From positions 5,049,020 through 5,113,019 of the forward strand of contig OY747700.1 of assembly GCA_963556495.2 (NCBI GenBank): DNA of 64,000 nucleotides, in the 5' to 3' direction. Source of the DNA: Valencia hispanica. Lineage: Eukaryota; Chordata; Actinopteri; Cyprinodontiformes; Valenciidae. A program made the translations under genes and the position numbers. Of this stretch, positions 1 to 11,992 are shown in pieces (within the stretch, counting starts at the first letter, position 1; each line of letters starts with the position of its first letter). The notes beneath the pieces are model-generated. The model did no database searches, had not been told where the DNA came from, and saw only the letters and a program-made list of their open reading frames with translations.

Positions 1-183
1 TACTGAGCAAATGAAACTGAGAAAAACGTTTTTGTTTTTTACTTTTTTTTAAAGGGAAGTCATCATGTGAAACGGTTTCACACAGCATATAAATGATCAG
101 CAGCAGTTTCTGACGATTTTAAACAAAAACAGCATTTCTAACAAGATGCAGACGGAAAAGAAATAAACTTCTACAGTGGAGAG
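1..183. other. AT-rich flank, no feature seen
   Basis: AT-rich sequence at the left edge. I see no gene or recognisable repeat here. Confidence 0.4.
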
Positions 184-755
184 AAATGTCCAGGGGTCTC
201 ATTTATAAAACATTGCGTAGAATCCCTACTAAAAGTGTACGTACCACCAAAACAAAAAGTTTGCGTACGCCAAAAAGATTTCCGATTTATAAAACCATGC
301 CTACGCACAGGTGTAAGCAATTTCCCCTTTATAAATCACAGTCTTCTTGGAAGTTTGCGCACGTGAATTTGGCTCATATCACACCAAAATGTACAAAAAT
401 GTTTTTAGAAGAGCTATAGCTCAATGCAAAGCTACAATATAGATATCATTGCTGGCTTTGATGTTTATAATAACATGAATCTTTAATGAATGTTTGGCGT
501 GAGGTGAAATGATATGTGTGAGAGGAGTAATATCCAGTCTGGCTGCAGTTCACCACCTCACCAACTGCGTCGTCGATTCCCCCCCGTCTCCAAAATGTCC
601 GTACGCACGGGTCAGAGTTGGCGTACCGGTGCGCACATTTTCCCATCAAGTCTGTTTTTTATAAATCACAACTTTTGCTTTGAAAGTGGCGTACGCCAGT
701 TTCAGGCCCCGTTTTGTGCGTACGCAACGTTTATAAATGAGACCCCAGGACATTT
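184..755. repeat. MITE with terminal inverted repeats (Harbinger-like end)
   Basis: The left end reads ggggtctcatttataaa (from 193) and the right end is its inverted copy (tttataaatgagacccc, 730-746). The similarity runs outward to about 184 and 755. Inside are several GTACGC/GCGTAC-rich short inverted repeats. There is no transposase-sized ORF, so this is a non-autonomous element. Related ends occur at about 9316 and 22230. The link to PIF/Harbinger is inferred from the Myb-like relic next to the 9316 end. I could not define the target-site duplication. Confidence 0.65.
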
Positions 756-1314
756 TATTTTGAATAATGTGATTTACATCAAGACTGCACACAGATATTC
801 TGTATTAAATCTTCATAAACAATGAAGCTGTGAATGATGATGAGGTTGTTTAACAAGACAGTGTTTGTTCAGGGATGCTACCTGCAGATATCTGCCATTA
901 TTCTGAATAATCTAAAACTACAAAGAAAAGAAAAACTTTTTATTTGGTTATCAACAAAAAATACAATTTCTGATCATTTCAATAAAATATGCAGATTTGA
1001 TTAAGATCTAAAATATTAACAATACCCACATGTAACAACAAAATACACTTTCTGTTCTTTTCTTTGAAATATCAACTCTATTATACAGTAGTTTATTTCT
1101 ATAAACATGGCCAATAATATCTGTACCCAATGAATGTAAGAAAATAACACCAACCGTGTTTTTTTTTCTCCAGCTCTTAAAAGTCCTAAATGTTCTGTTT
1201 ATTTTGATTGTTGCCATCTTGTTTTTCCCTAAAGTAAATTCACTTGGTGATATATTCAGTTTACTTTGTTTCAAAGGCTCATATATCAAAGAACGGAAAC
1301 GTTTTAATGGATGT
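756..1314. other. Intergenic, AT-rich, nothing recognised
   Basis: No coding similarity or repeat signature is visible. The open frames here are short and look random. Confidence 0.4.
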
Positions 1315-2880
1315 TAAGGCAAGGCAAGGCAAGGCAATTTTATTTGTATAGCACACTTTCAACAGCAGGGTAATTCAAGGTGCTTTACATGATTTGGTGA
1401 TTTTTAAAAAAAACACATAAAAGAAACACACATTACACATGATACACAATAAAGCAAGAGAAAGATCAAAAAAGCAAGAGAGCATGAACACATTTCATAC
1501 ATATGACATCAAGCATTTACTCAAAGGTAATTCTAAACAGATGGTTTTTAGTCTCGATTTAAAGCAGGTCAGAGTTTCAGCAGCTCTACACTCGTCAGGA
1601 AGTCTGTTCCAGATAAGGGGAGCATAGAAACTGAAAGCTGCTTCTTCATGTTTAGTTCTGAGTCTAGGGATGTTTAGTAGGCTAGAGTTGGAGGACCTGA
1701 GTGGTCTTAGTGGTTGGTACCGTGACAACAGGTCTTCAACATATTTTGGTGCTAAGCCATTCAATGATCTATAAACTAGTAAAAGTATTTAGAAGTCTAT
1801 TCTCTGAGCTACAGGGAGCCAGTGTAAGGACTTTAGAACTGGGGTGATGTGCTCTACTTTCCTGGTTCTAGTGAGGAACACGAGCGGCAGCGTTCTGGAT
1901 CAGCTGCAGCTGTCTGATTGACTTTTCAGGCAGACCTGTGAAGACGCTGTTGCAGTAATCAATCTGACTAAAGATAAACGCATGGATGAGTTTTTCTAGG
2001 TCGTGTTGCAAAATCAGTCCTTTAATCCTAGAAATGTTCTTCAGGTGATAGAACGCTGACCTTGTTATTGCCTTTATGTGACCCTGGAGGTTCAGGTCTG
2101 AGTCCATTACTACACCTAGATTTCGAGCCTGATCAGTAGTTTCTAGCTGTATTAACTGAAGCTGTGTGCTGACTCTTGATCGTTCCTCCTTGGGTCCAAA
2201 AATAATCACTTCAGTTTTGTTTCTATTCAGCTGGAGAAAGTTATGGCACATCCATCCATTTATTTGGTCAATGCATTGATTTAGGGTTTGAATGGGTTCA
2301 GAGTCACCTGGTGACATTGTAATGTAGAGCTGAGTGTCATCTGCGTAGTTATGGTAGCTAATGTTATTGGTTGCTATAATCTTGCCTAGTGAGAGTATGT
2401 CTTAAATAAGAGGGGCCCCAGGATGGAGCCCTGGGGCACCCCACATGTGATTTCTGTTCGTTCTGATGAAAAGTTTCCTATTGAAACATAGAAGTCCCTG
2501 TTCTTTAGGTAAGACTTGAACCAGCCAAGTACTGTACCAGAGAGTCCGACCCAGCTCTCCAGTCGTTCCAATAAAATATCATGATCAACAGTGTCAAATG
2601 CTGCACTGAGGTCCAACAGAACCAGCACTGTGGTTCTTCCACAGTCTGTATTTATGCGGATGTCATTAAATACTTTGACGAGGACAGTCTCGGTGCTGTG
2701 GTGAGCACGGAAACCAGACTGAAAAGCATCAAAACGGTTTGTCATTGTTATGAAGCCATTTAACTGCTGAAACAGCTTTTTCAATAATCTTACTGATGAA
2801 TGGAAGATTAGAGATTGAGCAATAAAAACGTATGTGATCATCAGTAGGCCTGTCTCCAGGAAGAAGAAGAAGAAGAAGAA
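1315..2880 (-). mobile_element. L2-type LINE, 3' part, decayed reverse transcriptase
   Basis: Read on the minus strand. The 5' side encodes reverse-transcriptase core motifs: FQSGFRAHHSTE, then LSAAFDTVDHDILLERLE with the catalytic-region Asp, then CGVPQGSILGPLLF. The YADD box falls in the gap before the downstream frame, which holds the TEVIIFG and NAAAR blocks, and the 3' frame ends in the AFSFYAPLIWNRLP block. The frames are broken by shifts, so the copy is dead. The 3' end at 1315 is the (GGCAA)n AATTTTATTTGTATAG tail seen in many fish L2 copies. The 5' half, including the endonuclease, is missing. A (GAA)n run lies at the 5' truncation point. Confidence 0.85.
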
Positions 2881-2884
2881 GAAA
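2861..2884. repeat. (GAA)n microsatellite
   Basis: About eight GAA/AGA units sit at the truncated 5' end of the L2 copy. Confidence 0.8.
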
Positions 2885-2922
2885 TAAGCGCTTAAAGAGG
2901 AACGTCCTGCGTCTGTCAACTG

Positions 2923-3292
2923 ATTTTTTTTTTACTTTATTGAAATTTGTAAACAATCAGTCATTCCAGTTCAGTTTGTACCGTAAGTATACAAGGCAAA
3001 AAAAACAACAAAAAAACCAATACAACATAGAAAGAAAAGGACCAAACACGAGATAAAAAATAAAAAAGGGGGATGGGACAGACTTCATAATAGCTTTGTA
3101 CTTGAAAATTGTATTTGTGACAGCTCATTTGTTGAACATTTCTGAATAAATATTAATCATTGATAAACCTTTTTTATTTCTAGTTAATTTAAGAGAATGA
3201 AAGTAATAATCAATTTCAGCTAAAAATAAATTAAATAATGGGACTGAGTTTTGAAATGTACATTTATGGATGTGCAATTTTCCTTGAAAAAC
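2923..3292 (-). mobile_element. Short retro-insertion flanked by a target-site duplication
   Basis: The segment starts with a T-run (a poly-A tail on the minus strand) and is flanked by copies of CCTGCGTCTGT at about 2906-2916 and 3295-3305. That is the layout of an L1/LINE-driven insertion of about 370 bp. I cannot assign it to a family. Confidence 0.45.
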
Positions 3293-4083
3293 AACCTGCG
3301 TCTGTTGATAAGATGATAAGAGAGAAACCACAGACGTCATTTCCCTAACTGTAGAGAATTAAGGCGCCATACTCAACAAATCCATTAGTAACGACAAACG
3401 GGATCAAATTAAAAACCTTTTAAACCCCGTCAGCCTAAAGTCTGTTGGTTTAATAGCTTAAGCTGCAAAAACGAGTCAATTTACTGTATGTTTGGATGGG
3501 AAGGACGGCAAAGTGCACAATCATGTCCATGCTGCAAAAACATACATTATGCAGGCGATACTAATAAGGGTTAAATTATTTCTACTATCTAACCGTGTCC
3601 AGATCAAATAAAAGATGGCAAAAAAATGTTTTGGAAAATACCGTTAGCTTTTCTTTTCTTTTTTTGAACAACATGCTGTGTGTGCAAACGGGACAGAAAG
3701 CCTTAAACTCCTCAACATCAACAAAAACTCACCTTTCTCACTGATGGGTGGGACGTTAAAATCCGTCAACAAGCGGCTCCATATCCAGCTTCCCCGCTTT
3801 CTTTATTCCCAGCAGTGAAGTTTCACCCGGAGAGAGCCCCGCTGGATGAGCGCTCCTTCTTCTTCTTCTTCTTCAGCTTGTTCTTCAGCTTGTTCTTCAG
3901 CTTGGTGTGTCTGTCAGTGAAGCAGGAAGGAAGCAGAAGAAAAGCACTCGACTTTACCCATATAAGAAGCGATCGGCTGCAGATGGTCGCGGGGGGAAAT
4001 GCAGCTACTCCAAAAAGTCCAATCAAATCAAAAAGAAATAAAAAAAGATGAAACTTAGTCCCAGAAGGAACTTTTAAATAATT
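3293..4083. other. Intergenic; small (CTT)n / TTCTTCAGCTTG tandem repeat
   Basis: There is no gene. At about 3855-3905 a CTT run passes into three copies of a 12-bp unit, TTCTTCAGCTTG. The open frames across it are repeat artefacts. Confidence 0.5.
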
Positions 4084-4480
4084 AGGCAAGGCAATTTTAT
4101 TTGTATAGCAACACTTTCAACAACAAGGTGATTCAAGGTGCTTTACATGATTAAGAGGTAAAATAAAAACAGCAGTAAAGCACAGACAAAGCATTTAAAG
4201 TCAAAACAGCAATAAAGCAAGAAGAATGCATAGATTCATCAAAGCATTACAAAGTAAATAAAGTAAAAACAGCAGTAAAACAAGAAGAACACACCAAACA
4301 GGATCCATGTTAGCATTACTCAGAGGCAGCTCTGAACAGATACGTTTTTATTTGTGATTTAAAAGAACTCAGTGTTTCAGCAGCTTTGCAGTTTTCCGGA
4401 AGTTTGTTCCAGATTAGAGGAGCATAGAAACTGAAAGCTGCCAGTTCAACACGTCTGGTCAGAACATGGAGGGAGCAGGA
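4084..4480 (-). mobile_element. L2 LINE 3' end fragment
   Basis: The tail (GGCAA)n AATTTTATTTGTATAG is followed by the 3' UTR and the complement of the FCAPLIWNKLP block (tttgttccagattagagg). It is highly similar to the segments at 11993, 24993, 36660 and 37100, so these are copies of one subfamily. Confidence 0.85.
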
Positions 4481-5540
4481 TTGGCATGTCATTTCCTCCC
4501 CATCCTTTCTGACTAACAGGTTAAATAGTATTCAGCTGCCACAGTTGATCTTCTCCAGCATGTCTTCTTCCGTTTTGTTTCTTGTTCAGCTCCTGGAGAA
4601 GCGGTTCACGTCAGTCTGATGGTGAAACACGAAGCTGGAACGTCCATCATCCTGGTGATCTGGCACATTTCTTATATACAACATTATGCTGGAACAATGA
4701 ACTTAACCTCCCTGCTCTTCACTAAGACAGAGAACAAGTCATTCAATCCTAATTACATTGGAATATTCCTGCAACATTATCACACAATTGCTGAACCCCC
4801 TTAATCCACAAAACCACTAAAATCCTCCAAATAAAATCCATAAAACCTTGTGAAATACATGCCTAGGCCTACATGAAAACATAATAAACAATACTGTTCT
4901 CTTCACACAGGGGTCAGACATGTCCCCGGCTAAAATAACACAGTCAAAAGGGAGATTGCACATGATTTTTGTTTGGTTGATCCACCCTTCCTGTCATGTT
5001 CATGGGCGTTTGAACTTTGAGTTTCTCTTTTGCTTCTGTGTCACTTCTTTATTCAAATCTCATCATTTTCCGTTACTCCTCTCCGTTAGTTTTCTACTTC
5101 ATTATCTTGATGTATTCAGGATTATTCTTTAATTACACTTTCTTCTTTTTAATGCTTAAACGTTCGTTTTCCTTCTCTGTTCTGTTTGTATCCTCCGTGC
5201 CATTCTGCTTCTCTTCTCAGCAGGAGGTCATCTTCTGTCTCCCTCTGCTCTCTCGCTCCTCACCTGCATCTGGTTTTTCCTGATTAGCTCCTTTGGTTGC
5301 CTTCTCACTTCCATTCCTCCTCTCTGGTTTGCATTGTTCTCCTCTGGCTCCTTCCGTTTAACTCTCCTTGTTGTCACGCTGTATAATCCGTTGCTGTAAC
5401 TTTTTGCACTTTTTTCATGATTAAAGTTCTCTCCTCTTAGCTCTGGAAAGCTCCATTTAAAGACGTATGACCAGAAAAACCCCACTGAACCTCCATTAGT
5501 CTCTAACTCTCTTCTAAATAATGTTTTTTCAATTGGCTGC
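4481..5540. other. Intergenic, nothing recognised
   Basis: Pyrimidine-rich in places (about 5030-5260). The ORFs of 60-105 codons show no family resemblance and no codon structure I trust. Confidence 0.4.
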
Positions 5541-5700
5541 ATCAACTGCTACTAGAGGACATATTGACCACTGTCCTCACTCTCCCACTTTCTCCTACTA
5601 CTCTTCAATTATGCATCATTTGCCGTTACTGCTGACCTTAACTTTGTGTTGCGTCTCTTTTTTCTCTCTCCACAGAAGCTATATCTGACTTGCCACTTCT
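5541..5700 (+). mobile_element. LINE 3'-UTR fragment
   Basis: The order of blocks (TGACCACTgTCcTCA, CTCCTACTACTCT, CTCTCCACAGAAGCTA) matches the plus-strand segment at 54060-54190 and the complement of 31860-32060. It is therefore a piece of the same LINE 3' UTR. Confidence 0.5.
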
Positions 5701-5961
5701 GTTCATTGCTGTGACACTTTCATAAGAGTGGGGGTGGGTGTGATCCGGTGAGAAACCGCCGCCAATATCTTCACATGCTCTTCAGAGAATACGCTTGACT
5801 CTGTCATTCTGTGTTAAATTGAAAATGGATGACTTAATACCTGATCAAATGCTTTTGGAAGCCAAAGAAATAAAACATTAACCCAGGAAGCCTCTCAAGC
5901 AGTTGAGATGTTTAACCGTTAAGATAAAAACTGGAAGAAGAAATTGCTGTAAATCTGCTCA

Positions 5962-7690
5962 GTCTCTGCTCTTAAATTTCAGTCTGGTTTTAGGGTGAAC
6001 CACAGCACAGAGGCGGCCCTTTTGAAGACTCTAAATGATCTTAGATTAAACTATGATGCTCAGAAGGTGACAGTGTTGGTTCTACTGTATCTAAGCGCTG
6101 CCTATGATACAGTAGACCACACTATTCTTTTAAACCGTTTGAAACAGATCGGCCTCTCTGGTGATGTTCACAAATGGTTCACATCCTATCTCACAGACAG
6201 GACTTTTATGGTAAGTTTAGATACCTGCTCCTCTAAGGTCCACATGATAACATGTGGTGTGCCCCAGGGTTCAATTTTAAGCCCAGTGCTTTTTAACCTG
6301 TATATGCTCCCTCTTTGCAGCGTCATCAGAAGACATGGAGTCAACTTTCATAGTTATGCTGATGATACACAGCTGTACATCTCCATGTCTCCTGATGACA
6401 CTTTTTAACTGCATTTTAGACATCAAATCCTGGATGGCAGAAAACTTTCTCCAGCTCAACCAGGACAAAACTGAAGTTTTAGTCATCGGTCCTGAGGCTC
6501 AGAGAGAGAAACTTTTACCCAAACTACAATCACTGTCTTTAAATCCTTCTTTACAAGTGAAGAACCTGGACATGATCTTTGACTCTGAGCTGACTTTTAT
6601 TCCTCACATTAAAAATATCATTAAAATAGGTTTTTATCAACTAAAGAACATCGCCAGAGTCGCCCCATTCTCTCTCGGGCCAACATGGAGACACTGATGC
6701 TTTTATCTCCAGTAGAATTGATTACTGTAATGCCCTGCTTTCTGGTCTTCCCAAAAAGAGTATATCAGGTTTACAACTTCTACAAAATTCAGCAGCACGT
6801 GTCCTGATGAAGACCAGGAGGCGGGAGCACATTACACCGGTCTTAGAATCACTGCATTGGCTCCCCGTACATTTCAGGATCGATTTTAAGGTTCTTTTAA
6901 TGGTTTTTAAGTGTCTTAATGGTCTTGGGCCTTCTTATCTCTCAGAGCTGCTTTTACCGTATAAACCTTCGTGGTCTCTGCGCTCCTCTGCAGCCGTCTC
7001 CTTGTCACCCCAAAAGTCAGGACACACAAGCATGGCGAGGCGTCTTTCCATTATTAGGGCCCTCACCTCTGGAACAGGCTGCTGGAGAACCTCAGGGCCG
7101 CAGAGAACGTTCAAATTCAAATTCAATTCAAAAATACTTTATTGATCCCAGAGGGAAATTAAGTGTTGTTTTAGCTCATATAATAAATTCTTTAAGGAGT
7201 TGTTGTAGATGATGATGGCTGTGGGCAGGAAGGATTTCCTGTAGCGGTCTGTGTTGCAGCGAAACTGAAGAAGCCTCCGACTGAAGACACTCTGTTGTTG
7301 TGTGACAGACTCATGAAGAGGATGCTCAGGGTTGTCCATAATTTTTTTGATTTTAAGAATAATCCTTCTTTGCATCATCATCTCCAGATGTTCCACAGTC
7401 CTCCCAAGAACAGAACCAGAACAGAACCAGAACCAGAACAGAACCAGAACAGAACCAGCCTTCTTTATCAGGTTGTTTAGCCTATTTAAATTTCATGTTT
7501 CATGGAGTTCATGTTTTTAAGAGCAGGCTCTTATTTGCTTAATTGCTATGCATGTTTTACTTGATTGAATTTTATCAATGTTTTACACTAAATAATTCTA
7601 AATTTTATCAGTGTTAAACTTTCATCAGTCTTTTACTATTTACTCTCATATTTATCTACTTTTTATTTTAATATTTTAACCTGTTATCTT
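5962..7690 (+). mobile_element. L2-type LINE with frameshifted reverse transcriptase
   Basis: The plus-strand frame carries FxSGFRVNHSTEAALLKTL, LSAAYDTVDHTILLNRL, CGVPQGSILSPVLFNLYM and [13 protein letters not shown], the last being the catalytic YADD box. It stops near 6408. The protein continues in a second frame (DIKSWMAENFLQLNQDKTE) and a third one ([14 protein letters not shown], from about 6820), so at least two frameshifts separate the blocks. The 5' region is missing. A Rex1 3' end on the opposite strand interrupts the 3' part at about 7105-7480, and the L2 tail resumes after it. Confidence 0.88.
7105..7480 (-). mobile_element. Rex1/Babar LINE 3' end nested in the L2 copy
   Basis: The complement of this segment matches the 3' end of the Rex1-type element at 17560-17925: a CTTCCTGCCCACAGCCATC block, the CTCTGGGATCAATAAAGTA block, and a terminal run of GAATTTGAATT units. 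Because it sits inside an L2 copy, it inserted later. An imperfect GAACCAGAACA repeat lies at about 7415-7460. Confidence 0.8.
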
Positions 7691-8110
7691 AATCTCCGTT
7701 CCAGTGTTTCCTCTGTGGGAGCCCTGTGCCCCGGGAGCAGTGGTCGGCTGTAGCTGCCTGGATGCTCTCCAGGTGGAGCTTGGGTGGAGGTGGGGGTCTT
7801 GGCCTTGCCTCCACTGGGTGCCCTGTGTCGGTGCCTCGGCTGCTGCTGTTAATCTACCGCTGCCGGTGCAGATGGCTCCTCTGATGGCGTTTCCTTACCT
7901 GGCTCATCTGCACTCGGCCCAATGTCCTTGTTTACTGTTACTTTTAAGTGTGTGCATGCATGGGAGATTGTTTGGGAGGACGGGGGGGGGGGGGGGGGGG
8001 GGGGGTATAACTGTTTTAATGCCTTAATCCTGGGGGGGGATTTGATGTAACTTAATGGAAAGATATAATAAATAAAAAAAATTATTATTATTATTATTAA
8101 TATTATTATT
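7691..8110. repeat. Poly-G run and (TTA)n microsatellite in unassigned DNA
   Basis: A G-run of more than 20 bases (about 7982-8005) and an (ATT)n run (about 8080-8110) are visible. There is no gene. The 107- and 91-residue frames across it are low complexity. Confidence 0.7.
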
Positions 8111-9315
8111 GACCAAACCATCAAATAAAATCCTCACGTCGATTCATTCATTGGTCCTGGTTAGTTAAATATGGATTGATGAAGAATAAATGTTATGAGT
8201 AGCGAGGCTTATGATGCAAAGGAATAAAAATGAACAATCTATATGAAATCATTTGATTGGTAAAGCATGTTTTGTTTGGAAAAGTGCTGAATCCTGCTTT
8301 TTATTGTTGGACAGGAAGATTTCATTATGTTTTCATTCTCCTGAACAATAACATCCTGGTCAAGCACAGGACTAATGTTACAGAGGAAACCCTCAGTCGG
8401 GTCTTTCTCTTTCTGTGACCGTGGAGCGAGGTCAGTGCAGCCTCAGTAACGGATCTTTTAATTCACATGCAACGCAAAAGGTCACACTGAAAGGTCAGAT
8501 GTTGGAGATGGAAGGTTTTCCTGACTATAAACTTCTTATTTGTTCTTTTGTAAAGCCATCCTGCTACAACCTTTTTGAAGTCGGATTGGACAGATTTGCT
8601 GTTGTTTGGAGCCAAAAAGACGTCAGTAAATATGTTACGTTTTTTTCAACTAGTAATTGCTATGAAAACATAAATAACTTAAACTCATTACAGCACAGAA
8701 GGTTTTCAAACGACTACATATGCAGAGATTACAGAGGAGTCAGGACGCTCTAAAGACATAATTCTACTCAGTTGTACACAAAACCTCCAGACTCATAAGA
8801 AAGACAAAAAAACCCATCTTAAACAGATGGCTACAGAAAAATAGCTACTCATTTAAACTTGTTCACACAGTAAGGAGAATAATAAAAAACTCCCAAATAC
8901 ATGCAGCTGTGAGAATCAAGGAAAATCAAGGAGTCATATTCGTCTTGTCACTGGATGGTGGGGAGGAAAGGTGAGAGAGTTAAAAAACAAAAACATTAAA
9001 GCTCACTGTGAGGGAGCTGCAGCAAAAAGTTGCATGGTGGTGTCACAAAGTCTACATAGCAAACAATGGTCACTAATGGGAGGTGTGTCATTGGGTGATT
9101 CAGCAGGGTAATTATCCAGAACGTATGGGGAAATTAACAAGGATGTAGTTAAAACAAAATAAATCTTCTAGGCTTATATCGTGTTTTAAAAACCCTAGTG
9201 GGTGAGCTAAGAGAAACACGAGAGAGCACCCAGACCTCTGGGTTGAAAACTAACCTCTCTGTAGTCACCAACATTACATAAATGAAAATGTGTGCAGACC
9301 AAAGTGAAAACAACA
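8111..9315. other. Intergenic, nothing recognised
   Basis: A 112-codon open frame (8415-8753) shows no domain I recognise and has no splice context. I treat it as chance. Confidence 0.4.
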
Positions 9316-10280
9316 GGTCCCTCATTTATCAACCGTACTTAAGCACAGATCTGTGCGTATTTCGTGCGTAGGAACAATTTTATGCATAGTGTGGTATTTA
9401 CCATCTTGTACTTGTGCGTAGAAATGTTCGTAAATATAAGAACAGCTCTGACCACAGCATCTAGTGGTAGAACGGGGGAACTGCACATATTTATCTCATC
9501 AGTTGATCTCCTCCACCAAGGAGCTCATGTTGGCGTCCGTCTGTCTTTCAGCAAAATAACTCTAAAAGTTATGGAGGGATTTTAATTACACTTTCAGGAA
9601 ATGTTAGAAATTTGCCAAGGAGTAAATGATGATATTTTGAGGGTGATCATGCATGGAGATCCTGTGAATCACAATCCGGCGGGGTGTGAGGAGCTTCATG
9701 GAGGTCTGTGCTCTGCATGTGATTATTTTACTCGTCATATCAAGCTCTTCGGTTTAACAGGACGTTGTTCCACTTATAAATTAAAGGTTAGCAAACTGTA
9801 CAGTGGAAACTGGATGGTCCTGCTTATTGATGCAGCAGGTTGTCTCTGTCTCCATGGTTACTGATGCCAGCCAAAGCAGCGTCTCCAATATTAAAAAATG
9901 TGGTGATCTGTTCACCCCCAGTAGAAGATCTGCTCCAGCTGTGTGATGAGGGACGTTTTATTGGATTCACTTTGATATCCAACCATTTTGTTCCTTTATT
10001 TCCAACAGGAACCTCTCCACTGTCCCGACCGCATGAACTCTGACACTTTCTCCCAGGAACGGATCTTTTTCTTATTGGTTCCCCACTGAGCTGATAGAAC
10101 CAAACAGCAATGTTCGGGACTAATTTAGCTGATTTAATTTGCTCAAAGAAGTTCAAGTATTTCCAAAGAATTGAATGACAGCAAATAAAACGATTCTTTG
10201 CCACATTTCCTACATCTGCAGCAGGAATATAACTGCTGTGTGCTGGGGGAGGGGGAGACATGAAGCAGAACCGCTGATGA
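9316..10280 (-). mobile_element. PIF/Harbinger-type element relic with Myb-like protein fragment
   Basis: The segment opens with a CCTCATTTATCAA end like that of the MITE at 184-755, followed by GTGCGTA-rich repeats. On the minus strand (about 9830-10261) an open frame contains KGTKWLDIKV, then STGGEQ and IGDAALAGI. These resemble blocks of the Myb/SANT-like, NAIF1-type accessory protein that accompanies PIF/Harbinger transposases. The Trp/helix core upstream is not recognisable, and no transposase is present. The assignment rests on these short matches. Confidence 0.45.
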
Positions 10281-10747
10281 CAGTGTTATCCCGAATTTGC
10301 GGTAACTATGACAATTTTCATTAGTCTGTTTATCAAAACTGTGGCGGCGATCTTCTCCTTCTCGTACGATCCACCTCACCTCCACTGTCAACTGTGAATG
10401 AATCTTCCAAAAGCCGTAACTCCGTTATTAAAGGTTTAATTAAAAAAAGAAAAGTAACCAGATACATTCTGTTACATGCTCTACTTGGCACAGCGGTCAG
10501 AAAACTGTCTTGCTCCACAGACTACTTCCACTTATGACATAGCTTTTAACTGCAATAAAGGAGCATTTACCACTTTATTCAAGGGGTTTTAAACATATAA
10601 AATCTTACTTATTATGGCTCTTACATTTCCAGCCCCTTATTGTTCATGCTGAAAGCAAACAATTATCAAACATTAATCTAAACAAGAGACATAATACACT
10701 AAATATGTACATATGAGTTTTTACATACTTTACCATCAGGAAACAAA
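10281..10747. other. Intergenic, nothing recognised
   Basis: AT-rich DNA with no gene, RNA or repeat signature that I can name. Confidence 0.35.
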
Positions 10748-11990
10748 CTATTTGCAGTCTTTCATATTAATTCCCTGAAGTCTTGCAGTTATATTGCATG
10801 TCTCAGCAAACAAGAGTTTGGTAATGGGCCTTTCCACGACATTGGTTTTATTCTGCACACAGACTCGTCTCACGACGTCCCTGGAATCTGCCAATGTCTT
10901 CACCACACGGCCCATCACCCATGAGTTACGAGGGGCCGATTCATCAACAATCAGGACAATGTCTCCTGGAACAAGATTCCTCTGACTTGTGAGCCACTTC
11001 TGTCTCTCCTGAGGGAGCGGCAAGTACTCTCTGGTCCACCTTGTCCAAAACAAATCAGCCAAGTACTGCACCTGTCTCCAAAGTCGTCTTGCATACTGGT
11101 CCTCTTTGGTGAACGTTCCTATCGGAAGGTTAGGTTGAGTTTTTAACAGCAACAAATGATTAGGTGTTAAGGCCTCCAGGTCATTAGGGTCATTTGTTAC
11201 TTGAGTGATGGGTCTGTTATTGATGATTGCTTCGACCTCCCACATGACAGTTTGAAGACTTTCATCATCAAATGACTGTAGTCTAATCAGGGAATTGAAA
11301 ATTTTTCTTATGGTACGAATTTGCCTTTCCATTATGCCACCTTGATGAGAAGCCGCTGGGGTGTTGAAGATCCACCTGATGCCTTTTTGGAGAGCATGGT
11401 ATTCCGGACTGTTGTCTGATTCAACTTTTCCACTGCTTTACGTAATTCCCTTTCCGCAGCCATGAAGTTTGTTCCATTATCGGAGCGCATTATTGCTACT
11501 TTTCCTCTTCTGCTTATAAACCGTCGAATGGCATTAATGCAGGAATCAGTGTCCGGACTGTGGGCAATCACGATATGAACTGCTCGAACTGTAAGACACG
11601 TGAAAATTATGCTATACCCCTTGAAGATGCTTCAGCTTCTTTTGACCTCAAATGGTCCCAAAGAAAACAATACCCACATTGGTAAAGGGTGGCTTGTCTG
11701 GCAGTAAGACATCCTCTGGAAGGTCTACCATTTTCTGCTTACCAGCCTTGGTGTTGATCCTTCGACAAACTGTGCATCTTGCTATAAGTTCCCTGATGGC
11801 TGAGTTGGCTTGAGGAATCCAATATTTTTTTGTCCAGTGTTGCAAGCATGTAATTGCGGCCACAATGTCCAATTTCTTCATGGATGTGCTGTAATATGAC
11901 AATTGCCACTCGTGAATTTTTTGGGAGGATAATTGGATTTTTTTGCCTCCTGTGGCATTGCTGCTTCATCGAGCCTGCCTCCAACTCTCA
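10748..11990 (-). mobile_element. BEL/Pao LTR-retrotransposon pol fragment (integrase region)
   Basis: Three minus-strand frames read in pol order. The segment from 11984 contains a degenerate zinc-binding/H2C2-like region (HIHEEIGHCGRNY...CTVCRRINT, frame-shifted). The one from 11571 contains an integrase core block with SDNGTNF. The one from 11332 contains EVEAIINNRPIT, LTPNHLLLLK, RRLWRQVQYLADLFWTRW and PGDIVLIVDE, typical of the C-terminal domain of BEL/Pao integrases. Frameshifts and stops separate them. No LTRs, gag or reverse transcriptase are seen. The upstream part is cut off by the L2 end at 11993. It is a dead remnant. Confidence 0.85.
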
Positions 11991-11992
11991 GT

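Noticed and set aside
3815..4089. Phe/Lys-rich ORFs on both strands
   Set aside because: Artefacts of the CTT/TTCTTCAGCTTG tandem repeat.
8415..8753. 112-codon plus-strand ORF
   Set aside because: No family resemblance and no flanking splice sites or regulatory signal. This length is expected by chance in 64 kb.
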